Below, piece after piece: positions 48,288 to 59,961 of a stretch of 64,000 nucleotides of DNA. A program made the translations under genes and the position numbers. A model generated the notes under the pieces. It was not told where the DNA came from. It did not search any database and saw nothing but the letters and a program-made list of their open reading frames with translations. The first letter of the stretch is position 1. Every line of letters begins with the position of its first letter. Origin of the DNA: Artocarpus heterophyllus (Eukaryota > Streptophyta > Magnoliopsida > Rosales > Moraceae); assembly GCA_025403435.1 (NCBI GenBank), contig CM046337.1, positions 4,223,501-4,287,500 on the forward strand, in the 5' to 3' direction.

Positions 48288-49680
48288 ACATGCTTATGTT
48301 ACTAAATTTAGGCTATAATACTTTATGACATGTTTACCAATGTAAATCATGCATTAAAATATAAATCAAATGACATAAAAATTGCCTGTGGGCTAAATTT
48401 TTAACTCAAACAGATTCATATATCTTTATGATGACGCTATTAAATTATATGCCCTTTTCTTAATTCCTGTGGGTAAATTAAGAAAGATAATTTGATACAT
48501 CATTCTAACTAATCATATTAAATATAATAAAAATTTATGTGGGATAAAATTTATCATATTACATATGATTAATCACAATTTAATCTCTTTTTACCATATG
48601 TGATTTAAACATCTTACATAATTTTTTCATAATTAAAGATGCTGTGGCTACTCTTTAATTATTCAAAAATTAAATACATATATCACAAGACATTTATTCT
48701 TAAATTTTTGCTCATAAAATAAATTGCAATTACCTTAAGCAATAAATAAATATGAACAAAGAACCATAATTTATGTACTAATTTTCATTATGTATATATT
48801 AAAATTATACATTCAAAAATATAATTTAGCACATTATTGCACAAAATTAAATGTACTAAATTATTTAACTTAATATTGCATGCATAATTTTAAATCACAA
48901 ATTATACATAATGAACACTATATGCACATAAATTTATAAAATTATATCCACACAATTACTGTATAATATTCATAACAAATACCAAAAATTATGAATATTC
49001 AAAATTATGAATTTTTCATAAATCATTCCATAATATGAAAAATTCCATAAAAATATTAAAATTGTGGATATTATGAAAATTTCATAAAAATTATAAAAAC
49101 TGAAAATTTTATGAAATTTACCCCAAAACCATCATTTTATTAAATCTGGAAAAAATCAAATTTTTTTTTTAATTTTTGGGTTTTTTTTTTATAATTTTCT
49201 GCTCAGCCAAAAACGACGTCGTTTGGAGAGCCCCCCCCCCCCCCGCGTAAACGACACGTCGTTTACAAGAGAGGGCAGCCTGTCAACATACAAAACGACA
49301 TGTCGTTTTGGTCATTAATGTCCAAAACGACTTGTCGTTTTTTAACCGTGAAACGAGCCCCTCAGTGCCCGAAACGACATGTCGTTTTTGACTGACCCAA
49401 GCCAAACGACATGTCATTTTTATCGTCTGCAACCACGAATCCGGGTCTTCTTCACCCGAACGACCCGGTTTCAACCCGGTTTTGACCCGTTTCAGACCCG
49501 GCTGTAATTCTACCATCCGGACACCAATTTTGACGTTTCAAATTGCAGAATTCATAGAAATCTAATGTCTAAATGATTTCTAATCTTAGTTTCAATTAAG
49601 AAACGCTAAAAATCAAAACCCAAAAATCAAAAAAAGTTTCCACCGTGCGTAACATAACACAGTGAATATTTTGCATATTT
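48288..49680 (-). other. copia-2 untranslated leader, AT-rich, with palindrome cluster
   Basis: It lies between gag and the 5' LTR. It is strongly A/T-rich from 48288 to 49190, then has a poly-C run (49231-49244) and six palindromes at 49211-49419. No standard TGGTATCAGAGC primer site is visible next to the LTR. Confidence 0.6.
49211..49419. repeat. Array of six AAACGAC..GTCGTTT palindromes
   Basis: Positions 49211-49224 (AAACGACGTCGTTT), 49249-49264 (AAACGACACGTCGTTT), 49292-49309, 49324-49341, 49372-49387 (AAACGACATGTCGTTT) and 49404-49419 (one mismatch). The arms are constant while the 2-4 central bases vary. This suggests a selected or hairpin-forming element. A protein site, an RNA hairpin in the retroelement leader, and a known plant repeat motif are all possible. 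Confidence 0.85.
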
Positions 49681-49999
49681 TTCAAACGGTGTGTTGTGAC
49701 TGCTTGCACTTGGGATGCTTCCAAGTTCTCACAAAAACTCAATTGATGGTGTAAAAATCTTAATGGAATTTTTAGAACTTGGGGACCCAATTTTGTTTTA
49801 CAAAATTTTGTACGTGAAAATTTTTGGATTTCTGGATTTCTCTATCAGCACTCATTTCCTCCCATCAAGGAAATAAATAGCTCCCAAAAAATCAGTTACC
49901 AAGGAGTGTTAATGGGTATAAATATGAGCCAATTAATTGCAACAAATAAATTGGTTTCAATTCCTTATTGAAACCGTTAAAAAATTTGCAACGGTTACA
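49681..49999 (-). repeat. 5' LTR of copia-2 (alignable part)
   Basis: 319 bp similar to 43613-43920 with scattered substitutions and small indels. The LTR portion that should lie to its left is not recognisable, so the 5' LTR inner end and primer site seem replaced or deleted. Confidence 0.75.
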
Positions 50000-50241
50000 A
50001 AATCAACAAGTTATAATTTCTTGTGTCCTTCTTTGCAGTGCATACCCATCTGGAGCATGTGGTGTACAAATAAATGGTTTGCAGTTCTCTTGTTTCATTT
50101 TATTTTTTATTTTTTATTTTTGGTATGGATGAATAAATCGTCCGTAGTATTGTGCGTTAAAAGGACCTGAGGTTTGTGTGTGTTACTAGTTTTTTGTCCT
50201 TCATACGACTCCTGTTGTCTTTGAAGATTTCATGATGTAAA

Positions 50242-51747
50242 TATTGGATTTGATGCCCTAAAAGCTGTGATATTATACATATTATTAATAAATAAATAAA
50301 ATGATATTTATTATTATTTTGGTTGATTATATGTATTATGAATACATTTATAAACATCAAGAAAATTTCATGATTATTGATGTGACTATAAATTCAACAT
50401 CTAAGTGTTATTTGCTTAGGGATAAAATTTATAGATAATAATCTAAATAGTCCATAATAATTAATTAAAGTTTGGGATCTTTAATTAAAAATTACAAGTA
50501 CGGTCCAATCTCATCTAAAATGAAATAGTCATTATCCGGACTATTAATGTAGAGACATTGGATTGGAGGTACTTTATATAATGAGATTATATAGGACTGA
50601 ACCAGATAAATTATGAATCTCTAATAATCATCCGTTACAAATAGAGTATTCAAATTTATCACTATGATGATCATATATTTGACAGTCTTAATCCTAAGTA
50701 TTTATTAGACTCCTATTTATGACATTATGTTTTTTGACTTGCATGGTAAGATTTGTCTAAGCACAGATTATAACTTAGCATCTTGGAAACATAATGTAAT
50801 AAATGGCTGAGAATAATATTATACAGATATGGAATCCATTCCTTCCTAATGAAAGTTAGAAAAATAGTTCTCTTGAGTGATAATTCAAGGTTCGAACAGT
50901 AGAGCGCCGTTCATAATAAGATTATGAATTAATTGTTCATTAGAGAATTATTAGAACTCAAGGATAAAGATGTAATGAGAGAGGTGAACGTAAATTGAAC
51001 ATAGCTCTTATTATGAACTATTTATGGAGGACTGACTTATATGTAATGATTATATTAATGGACTACTCGTTAATTTTCTTTGAGTAATTTCACTATAATC
51101 TTAAGAGTTCAGTTTCAGGTTTTTAGTGGAGTAACACTGAAACTAATAAATTTGACACATTAATCAAAGAGTTTAATTAATTGGCAAATTTATTGGAGCT
51201 TGGGTTATAGGTCCATAGGTCCTCAATACCACATCTGTAACACTATATTGAATTTTTGCATAGAATAAATTATACATATTTAATTTAGAATTATTGAATT
51301 CTGAATTAATTATTTTGCACTTGAATTATTAATGTGACACAGAAAAGTGTTTACTGTGACATATAATATAATGTGATAAATGTTATCACATTTAACTTAG
51401 TATTAGTTAATTAATTAATTAATTATTTTTTAAAATTTATTCTTAAATAAATGTGATTTATTTTTAAATTTAGATATATATAATTTTGAACTAAATTTTT
51501 ATATATATATATAAGATTCTATAATATATTAATATATATATATATATTAATATAATATAATATTAAAAAAAAAGAAGAAGAGGACGTGAAACTGTCAAGT
51601 TTTACGTTTTACTTTATTTAATATTTATATATATATAGAGAGAGGAATCACGTGAAGTGATTCCGTAAAAAAAAAGAAAAAAAAAGCGTGAAAGAAAAGT
51701 TTTACATATGTATATATAAAAGGAGTCAATTTGTGAGGATTTCGGAA

Positions 51748-51779
<32 letters not shown>

Positions 51780-52165
51780 GGGAAAATAAAAATTACTAAT
51801 AGCTTAAGCTTAGATATAAAAAGAAGAGATAATAGTTATTTTAGAATTATTATTCACGTAATTTTACAAAATACTTAGAGAAAAAAATTGATAGTTCTAG
51901 TAGACTTAAAAAATTGTGAAGAAAATTCATTTTTATAATTTGACGTCCACTCGTCTTTTCATTAGTATGGAGGCTTGGATTGGAAGATCGTAGTGTCAAA
52001 GAGAAAAGCTAGGATACCTTGATAGTCTTTAACAATGTTTGTAAAATTATCTAAAGCTTTTTATAATTGAAATTATATATCTATTCTGATTAATAAAGTT
52101 TTCAAAAAAATTTTACTTGTCAACGATCCTTTACTTTTACTGTGTTTCATATTTTAATTCCAACA
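50242..52165 (+). mobile_element. Solo LTR of the copia-1 family, unit A
   Basis: 1,924 bp, homologous to the copia-1 LTRs along its length. It starts TATTGG (TG mutated to TA), ends CCAACA, and is flanked by GTAAA at 50237-50241 and 52166-52170. No internal sequence remains. The same insertion is present in unit B. Confidence 0.92.
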
Positions 52166-52170
52166 GTAAA

Positions 52171-53795
52171 ATACTCTACCGTTTGAATTGTTATGCGCTG
52201 GACGTTCTGTTCATTTCACAAAACCACTCTGTTCATCTCACAAAACCGCTGGACGATTGTGTTTCATATAACTTTCGATTTCTTTTTTTCTTTTTCCAAA
52301 TTTTTTCTTTTGTCGTCGTCCTCCTACTTATTGATGTTTATAAAGCTTATTGTTTTTTCTTTTTATTTTTATTTTTATATAATTTCGTCTCGTCTACCCA
52401 TTTATTGTCGTTTATCAAGCTTTTTTTGGGGGATTTTTTAAAGTTTTCGAGGATAGCCCTTAAAGCACTAACGTCCGTTTGGGATTTTTTCTGTCGTTTT
52501 TTTAATCGTATACCCCTTATCCGATGTCGTTTATTTTTCTTCATGTTCATTTTTGTTCATTTGCTTTTTTTTTTTTTTTTTTTATCAGCTTAGCATTCTC
52601 TTCGTTGTTGTTATTTTATTTACCGGACGTTTATAAGGTGCTCAATTATTTTTCACTTTGCAGTTTATATTCTTTTCCAATTTTTGCCTTTTATTCCTTT
52701 TGTTGTCGTTTCTTTCTTTGTTGTTTATTACAACTTTTTTCTGTCCTATATGATAACTTTTTTTTGTTTCTTCGTATGTCGCGGCTGTTGTGCCTATCGT
52801 TGTTTAAGTTTTGTGTCGTTTTGACATTTCATGAATATACGACATGGCGTTTTCTTGTTAATGGTCTAAAATTAATAGCTACATGTCGTTTATTTTTTCA
52901 ATGGACGAGTCGACGCGCCTTTTGTATATAGCCGTTTCAATTTTCTGAATTAATAACTTTTGAAAGCCACCTGTTATTTAACAAATTTTGGTATCTTGCA
53001 TCTAAGGAAAAAGCTTTTGCATATCTTGTGGAGAATATAATTGTACCTTGCGATAAATCATTACTTTGCACATTACTGCATAACTATCTGGAACATACAC
53101 TATTGTTGGAAACATTCTTTGTTTCATTGCTTCCTTTTTGCAAAGAAAACAAATAAAACAGAGAATTGTGTTTTCTCAATTCAGTTTCCTCTTTTTTTTT
53201 TTTTTTTTTTTTTTTTGAGATCCTTGTTTGTCATTCTGAGATTAAGATGCTATTGATCCAGTAACATGCATAAATACTGCTTGCAAGCGGCTGCGTGGTC
53301 CTCCTACAGTAGGGGCTTTTACAAGAAACGACATTTCCTTTACAATATATGGTCGCGGTCCTTGGAAAACAACCACGAATCGCCTTTCATCTAAAAGACT
53401 AAACTTTGTTATTGTCATCGTTTGAAGAAAACAGCATATTGTTAATCAGTTTAAAAGCTTGATGTCCTTCAAGTAAGCAGAGGGCATGTCGTTATAAAGT
53501 AACGAAGCACATGTCGTTTTTGGAAACAGCTTGTCTTTATTGTAGATAGTTTGTCGTTTGCATCCTTTAAAATGATATGTTGTTTAAGGTCGGTGTCGTA
53601 TAGAAACAACATGCCCGTTTTAGATAGCGCATCGCCTGTCTTTCTTTTGCAGTTGTTTATAAAAACGACACGTCATTGGTGTTGAAAATACACTTGACAT
53701 ACAGTTAGCATTTTTTAGGGGTGAAGAAGCAAAATGTGAGATTTTTAATTTTTTTACTCTACAATGACATGTCCTTCATTTAATTTCATTTCAGG
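52171..53795. other. Spacer between solo LTR and pTAC3-like fragment, unit A
   Basis: T-rich DNA homologous to 59001-61920 in unit B. It is dense in GTCGTTT half-sites (for example near 52401, 52491, 52524, 52703, 52815, 52884 and 53551). The open frames here are low-complexity Phe/Leu/Ser-rich reads of T-runs and not genes. Confidence 0.6.
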
Positions 53796-53797
53796 TT

Positions 53798-54129
53798 TTA
53801 AAAATATTTATAATAAATGTGAGATTCTTCCTCCTCCTCCACAGAAGGAACCCAAAAGGGCCTACCACAAGGGCGGTTTATTCTCCTTGCTTTTTGGACA
53901 CGCTGGAAAAGAACATTTCTGGTGCCATCAGTTGGCAGACCTTGTGCTTCTAGCTCTTCCTTTAGTTCAGATACTATCATCTTACTGGCTGCTTTGGGCT
54001 TTGAAACATTCTGCGGGACCCCTAACAATTTTTAATAACCTTTCCTCTACTTTAATGTAATCTGATTCAGATGCATCTCCTAAAACTGATATTCCTTCAT
54101 TTCACAAAGTTCTTAAAAGTTTTCTATGG
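53798..54129 (-). pseudogene. pTAC3-like SAP-domain gene fragment, unit A
   Basis: The minus strand encodes SDYIKVEERLLKIVRGP and, after a frame change, KPKAASKMIVSELKEELEAQ, LPTDGTRNVLFQRVQ, then RPFWVP and a Glu run. This is the SAP (putative DNA/RNA-binding) region I associate with pTAC3/PAP1 of the plastid RNA polymerase complex. It stops just after the Glu run at the same place as the unit B copy. On its 5' side it is cut at 54129 by the gypsy fragment. About 82-90% of bases match the unit B copy by eye. Fragment certain, gene name probable. Confidence 0.72.
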
Positions 54130-54133
54130 TACA

Positions 54134-55500
54134 TTAAAAGTTCTTAATGTAATCATCAATGGTTGCCACCAGGGGTGTGTAGTTTTGGAACTGGCCGATC
54201 GGCCCCTTCGGCCTATCAGATTTCTCCTTCTTCTGCTTCTTCGCATGCTCGGCGCTACCCTGCTCCAGTCCTTTTTTCTGCTTCTTTTCCTTTTTTGTCC
54301 CGCTCGGGCCAGCCTCCTCCCGGCGGCTTTTCATATACTCGGCAGCGTCCGCATGTATTTGGGCGTAGCCGAGCATTTGTGAAAATGTGTTTGGCTGCTC
54401 AAAGGCCAAGGACCAGGTCAGCTTCTCGTCTCGGAGGTCCCCTACAAAAATATGTTTGAGGGTCTCATCTTCGACGTGCTTGACCTCAAGAGCAGCCCGG
54501 GTAAATCGGTTGACATAATCCCTGACACTGCCGTCTCCCTGCTTGACGGCGTACAAGGAAGTTATTTCTTTCCTCCGCGTCCTGGTTGTAGAAAATGCGG
54601 CGGAGAAGGCGTCGGTTAAATGCCCAAAAGAAGAAATCGACCCTGGTTCGAGCCGTCGGAACCACTGCCGAGCAGGGCCTGTAAGGGTGAGCGAGAAGGC
54701 TTTGCACATTGCAGCATCACTGGCATTCTGCAACAGCATGTGCCCGCGAAAGAGCTCGGCATGCTCATCCGCGTCGGTGGCCCCATCGTAAGACTTGATT
54801 TGTGGGACCTTAAACTTCGGCGGCATGGGTGCCCGCATTATGTGATCCGGGAAGGGCGGACCCTGCGCCCCGATCTCATCCAAACCGAACCTGCAATTGC
54901 GGATCTCATCGATCTGTCGCTGCAGCACCCGAAATTGGCGACTATTCGTATCTTCGGGCAGTTCGACCCGATAAGGTACTCCGCCCTCAGCACGGCCTTC
55001 AGCTCCGCCTTGGCGATTTCTGTTAATCCCTCGGTATCCGAGCTGATCAAATACCGAGGCTCTGGAACCTTGTGGTGAAGGGACACGGTGTGGTTGACGT
55101 CCCATATGGCGTTCATGAACCAGTCTATTATCGAGCAGGGGCCCTCTGGTGGATCCCGGAGACTGCTCTGATCGGTCCTCCTAGTTGGTGGCGCTCTGCT
55201 CATGCCGACCCTCTGCCTGGTCAACCTGGGCAGGGGGTGGCGGTTCTGGCGCAGCTTGTTGTCGAGCTTGTGCGAGCTGCCGATTTAAGATCCGAACTGC
55301 ATCTGTGAGCTCCCGGATCGGGTCTTGTACAGCTCGGGCCTGCACCGACTCGGCTCTTGCCGAGCTTCCTTGCCCTCCGGACCGAGATCTGGCGGTCCGA
55401 GGACGCCCGCTGGGCCGCTCTGTAGCCGGTTGCTTATGCCTGGCATCGCCCGACTCTTGATGTCGGGCGGTACTATCCCTTGCGTTACCTCGTGTTGTCA
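54134..55500 (-). pseudogene. Ty3/gypsy gag, broken
   Basis: The N-terminal part starts MTTRGNARDST at 55500, is Arg/Ala/Gln-rich, and ends at 55181. The main Gag domain is 54134-55105, with MPPKFKVPQIKSYDGATD, AMCKAFSLTLTGPARQW, FSAAFSTTRTRRKEITSLY and FTRAALEVKHVEDETL, typical of PF03732. A Lys-rich tail follows, then YTPL, where sequence departs from Gag and stops at DDYIKNF. A frame change between 55181 and 55105 splits the two parts. Confidence 0.88.
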
Positions 55501-55566
55501 TTTCAGAAATTCGAGGTAGAATAACTTTGGATTGGGGTGCGTCCGGCCCTCCTTCTAGCGTCAAAA

Positions 55567-56187
55567 TGTTGATGTTTACCGCTGTCCGGCGTCGGATCAA
55601 CACCCACGTGTGACTGAACACCTTCTGACCTCTTAAGCTTGCCCCTGGCCAGAATTGAGTACCTGCGAGAGGGTTGATTTGGAGAAATGGGAGTAGTCAA
55701 TAGACAAGGGCTCTCCGATGCTCAAGGCAAGTATTACTCGGCAGAGGTCGGCAGCTAATTAAGTGAGAAGAGGTCTCTCTCTCTAAAACGTCATAAATGC
55801 ATCCTATTTATAGGCCACCAGCTGGATCGGGTGCAAGATGGGTTTTATCCATTATCCAAGTGTCACATCAAAGTGTATCAAGTAATAAGTGACAAGTGTC
55901 GCGTCCATTGTCCAATGGATTGGACTCTATCGGACGGCTGCACGTCTGCCTGGTGTTGGCCTACAAGGATGGGCAGTGACTTATTATGATGAATAGCATG
56001 GCCCGGCCCGAGCTACTGTACATCCCCGAGGTGGCAGCCTTCTTGGGGGTGTGCCCTCAGATAAGTGGAAGGCTCCTCGGGAAGAAGCATAAGTCGTCGG
56101 GTTGGGCGGTAGCCTATGTCTGCCGAACTGAGTTGCCGACCACCAAAGTTAATGTCCTCGATGGAAGCGCCGAGCTAACCCTCAACA
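55567..56187 (-). repeat. 5' LTR of the truncated gypsy element
   Basis: On the plus strand it begins TGTTGA and ends TCAACA, 621 bp, as expected for inverted LTR ends. The minus-strand sequence next to it, TTTTGACGCTAGAAGGAGGG, resembles the primer-site region of some plant gypsy elements. The partner LTR is not in the window. Confidence 0.75.
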
Positions 56188-56701
56188 ATCCCCTTAAATA
56201 TTGGCAAGCTGGCTTTGCTAGATGCCCTTGATCTATTAAACAATCAGCTTTTAGGCAGAATTCCTTCAAGCCTTGCTAAAGTTTCCCGTCTTAGATTCTT
56301 GGACTTGTCGAACAACAATATATCAAGAAAAATTCCAACGGGCACTCAACTCCAAAGCTTTGAAGCTAGTTCTTACACAGGGAATCCAAAGCTTCGTGGA
56401 GCCCCACTTCTAAAGAAATATCTAGGAGACGAACCAACTCTTCCTACAGCTCCTGTGGGCCCGCAATGAAGAAAGTCAGGACAAGTTTGTAACCCCAGGA
56501 TTCTATGTCACATTAGGACTGGGATTTGTGGTCAGATTTTGGGGTGATTGTGGCGTCTTAATCGTCAACAGGACTTGGAGATATGAATTGGATCCACGTG
56601 AGGGTTGTGGTACACAAGGCAAAGCTACTAAGGATGATCAAAAACTGTTTCACAATCTCCAAGATATGTTTATAACTCTTAAAATTATGCTTCAAGTATA
56701 G
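56188..56701 (+). pseudogene. Receptor-like protein 3' fragment, duplication unit B
   Basis: Nearly identical to 42858-43368: last LRRs (LDALDLLNNQLLGRIPSSLAKV, LDLSNNNISRKIP), GNPKLRGAPLLKK, a frameshift after PVGPQ, then the transmembrane segment. Unlike unit A it keeps the Tyr codon in SSYTG, so the unit A stop arose after the duplication. The cap Cys of KLCGAP is Arg here. The 5' side is cut at 56187 by the gypsy LTR. Confidence 0.92.
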
Positions 56702-56829
56702 ATGATTTGATCTGTTGTCGATAAAACCAATGCAAAACATTCTCTTGCGTTTTTGACCCTCCTCTTAATGAAATGATGCTTGATCTGTTTTCCATTTTCC
56801 TCTTAAATTGCGCGGTAGAACTTATGCGT

Positions 56830-56845
56830 TGTTAAACCAACAAGT
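56830..56845. other. Empty integration site corresponding to copia-2
   Basis: The flanks of copia-2 (GTTGTTAAATC and AATCAACAAGTTAT) appear here joined as GTTGTTAAACCAACAAGTTAT. The element is absent from unit B and therefore arrived in unit A after the duplication. Confidence 0.9.
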
Positions 56846-57075
56846 TATAATTTCTTGTGTCCTTCTTTGCAGTGCATACCCATCTGGAGCATGCGGTGTA
56901 CAAATAAATGGTTTGCAGTTCTCTTTTTTCATTTTATTTTTTATTTTTTATTTTTGGTTTGGATGAATAAATCGTCCGTAGTATTGTGCGTTAAAAGGAC
57001 CTGAGGTTTGTGTGTGTCACTAGTTTTTTGTACTTCATACGACTCCTGTTGTCTTTGAAGATTTCATGATGTAAA

Positions 57076-58995
57076 TGTTGTATTTGGTACTTTAAAAGCT
57101 GTGATATTATACATATTATTAATAAATAAATAAAATGATATTTATTATTATTTTGGTTGATTATATGTATTATGAATACATTTATAAACATCAAGAAAAT
57201 TTCATGATTATTTATGTGACTATAAATTCAGCATATAAGTGTTATTTACTTAGGGATAAAATTTATAGATAATAATCTAAATAGTCCGTAATAATTAATT
57301 AAAGTTTGAGATCTTTAATTAAAAATTATAAGTACGGTTCAATCTCATCTAAAATGAAATAGTCATTATCCGGACTATTAATGTAGAGACATTGGATTGG
57401 AGGTACTTTATATAATGAGATTATATAGGACTGGACCAGGTAAATTATGAATCTCTAATAATCATCCGTTACAAATAAAGTATTCAAATTTATCACTATG
57501 ATGATCATATATTTGACAGTCTTAATCCTGAGTATTTATTATACTCTTATTTATGACATTATGTTTTTTGACTTGCGTGGTAAGATTTGTCTAAGCACAG
57601 ATTAGAACTTAACATCTTGGAAACATAAAATAATAAATGACTGAGAATAATATTATACAGATATGAAATCCATTCATTCCCTATGAAAGTTAGAAAAATA
57701 GTTCTCTTGAGTGATAATTCAAGGTTCAAACAGTAGAGCGCTCCTTCATAATAAGATTATGAATTAATTGTTCATTAGAGAATTATTAGAACTCAAGGAG
57801 AAAGATGTAATAAGAGAGGTGAACGGAAATTGAACCTAGCTCTTATTATGAACTATTTATGGAGGACTGACTTATATGTAATGATTATATTAATGGACTA
57901 CTCGCTAATTTTCTTTGAGTAATTTTACTATAATCTTAAGAGTTCAGTTTCAGGTTTTTAGTGGAGTAACACTGAAACTAATAAATTTGACACATTAATC
58001 AAAGAGTTTAATTAATTGGCAAATTTATTGGAGCTTGGGTTATAGGTCCATAGGTCCTCAATACCACCTATGTAACACTATATTGAATTTTTACACAGAA
58101 TAAATTATACATATTTAATTTAAAGTTATTGAATTCTGAATTAATTATTTTACACTTGAATTATTAATGTGACATAGAAAAATGTTCTCTGTGATACATA
58201 ATGTAATGTGATAAATGTTATCACATTTAACCGAGTATTAGTTAATTAATTAATTGATTATTTTTTAAAATTTATTCTTAAATAAATGTGATTTATTTTT
58301 AAATTTAGATATATATAGTTTTGAACTAAATTTTTTTTATATATATAAGATTATATAATATATTAATATATATATATATATTAATATAATATAATATTAA
58401 AAAAAAAGAAGAAGAGGACGTGATACTGTCAAGTTTTACGTTTTACTTTATTTAATATTTATATATATATATAGAGAAAGGAATCACGTGAAGTGATTCC
58501 GTAAAAAAAAAAAAAAAAAAAGCGTGAAAGAAAAGTTTTACATATGTATATATAAAAGGAGTCAATTTGTACGGATTCGGAAAGAAGAAAAAGAAAAAGA
58601 AAAAAGGAAAATAAAAATTACAAATGGTTTAGGCCCAGATATAAAAAAAAAAGAAAGATAATAGTTATTTCAAAATTATTATTTACGTAATTTTATAAAA
58701 TACTTAAAGAGAAAAATTGAGAGTTTTAGCATACTTAAAAAAGTATGAAGAAAATTTATTTTTGTAATTTGATGCCCACTCGTCTTTCCATTGGTATAGA
58801 GGCTTGTATTGAAAGATCGTAGTGCCAAAGAGGAAAGCTAAGATACTTTAATAGTCTTAAAAAATATTTATAAAATTACCTCAAGTTTTCTATAATTAAA
58901 ATTATATATCTATTTTTTATGAACAAATTTTTTAAAAAATTTGTACTTATGAACGATCCTTTATTTCTACTGTGTTTCATATTTTAATTTCAACA
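57076..58995 (+). mobile_element. Solo LTR of the copia-1 family, unit B
   Basis: 1,920 bp, TGTTGTATTTGG to TCAACA, flanked by GTAAA at 57071-57075 and 58996-59000. It occupies the same position and has the same duplication as the solo LTR at 50242, so both derive from one insertion copied by the segmental duplication. Confidence 0.92.
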
Positions 58996-59961
58996 GTAAA
59001 ATACTCTACCGTTTAAATTGTTATGCGCTGGACGTCCTGTTCATTTCACAAAACCACTCTGTTCACTTCACAAAACCGCTGGACGATTGTGTTTCATATA
59101 ACTTTCGATTTGTTTTTTTCTTTTTCCAAATTTTTTCTTTTGTCGTCGTCCTCCTACTTATTGATGTTTATAAAGCTTACTGTTTTTTCTTTTTATTTTT
59201 ATTTTTATATAATTTCGTCTCGTCTACCCATTTATTGTCGTTTACCAAGCTTTTTTTGGGGGATTTTTTAAAGTTTTCGAGGATAGCCCTTAAAGCACTA
59301 ACGTCCGTTTGGGATTTTTTCTGTCGTTTTTTTTAATCGTATACCCCTTATCCGATGTCGTTTATTTTTCTTCATGATCATTTTTGTTCATCTACTTTTT
59401 TTTTTTTATCAGCTTAGCATTCTCTTCGTTGTTGTTATTTTATTTACCGGACGTTTATAAGGTGCTCAATTATTTTTCACTTTGCAGTTTATATTCTTTT
59501 CCAATTTTTGCCTTTTATTCCTTTTGTTGTCGTTTCTTTCTTTGTTGTTTATTACAACTTTTTTCTGTCCTATATGATAACTTTTTTTTGTTTCTTCGTA
59601 TGTCGCGGCTGTTGTGCCTATCGTTGTTTAAGTTTTGTGTCGTTTTGACATTTCATGAATATACGACATGGCGTTTTCTTGTTAATGGTCTAAAATTAAT
59701 AGCTACATGTCGTTTATTTTTTCAATGGACAAGTCGACGCGTCTTTTGTATATAGCCGTTTCGATTTTCTGAATTAATAACTTTTGAAAGCCACCTGTTA
59801 TTTAACAAATTTTGGTATCTTGTATCTAAGGAAAAAGCTTTTGCATATCTTGTGGAGAATATAATTGTACCTTGTGATAAATCATTACTTTGCACATTAG
59901 TACATAACTATCTGGAACATACAGTACTGTTGGAAACATTCTTTGTTTCATTGCTTCCTTT

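Larger units (their letters stand above)
43506..49999 (-). mobile_element. Ty1/copia retrotransposon copia-2, 6,494 bp
   Basis: On the plus strand it runs from TGTAAAACAT to CGGTTACA and is flanked by AAATC on both sides (43501-43505, 50000-50004). The coding strand is minus: 5' LTR on the right, long AT-rich leader, gag-pol, PPT and 3' LTR on the left. The empty site exists in unit B near 56835, where the flanks are joined, so borders and duplication are confirmed. Confidence 0.95.
54130..56187 (-). mobile_element. Truncated Ty3/gypsy element: LTR plus gag only
   Basis: From right to left: an LTR, a GC-rich leader and gag, then an abrupt end at 54129 inside the pTAC3-like fragment. No protease, RT or integrase is present. 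It lies exactly between duplication units A and B, with RLP sequence starting at 56188, so it is part of the breakpoint. Its GC content is far above that of its neighbours. Confidence 0.85.

Noticed and set aside
49231..49244. Poly-C run as a regulatory element
   Set aside because: Isolated homopolymer, possibly a sequencing-length artefact.
52117..52931. Open frames in the T-rich spacer
   Set aside because: Low-complexity Phe/Leu/Ser reads; they are broken differently in the unit B copy, so no coding constraint is visible.
54163..55519. Long plus-strand frames over the gypsy gag
   Set aside because: Shadows of a GC-rich gag on the minus strand; no domain of their own.
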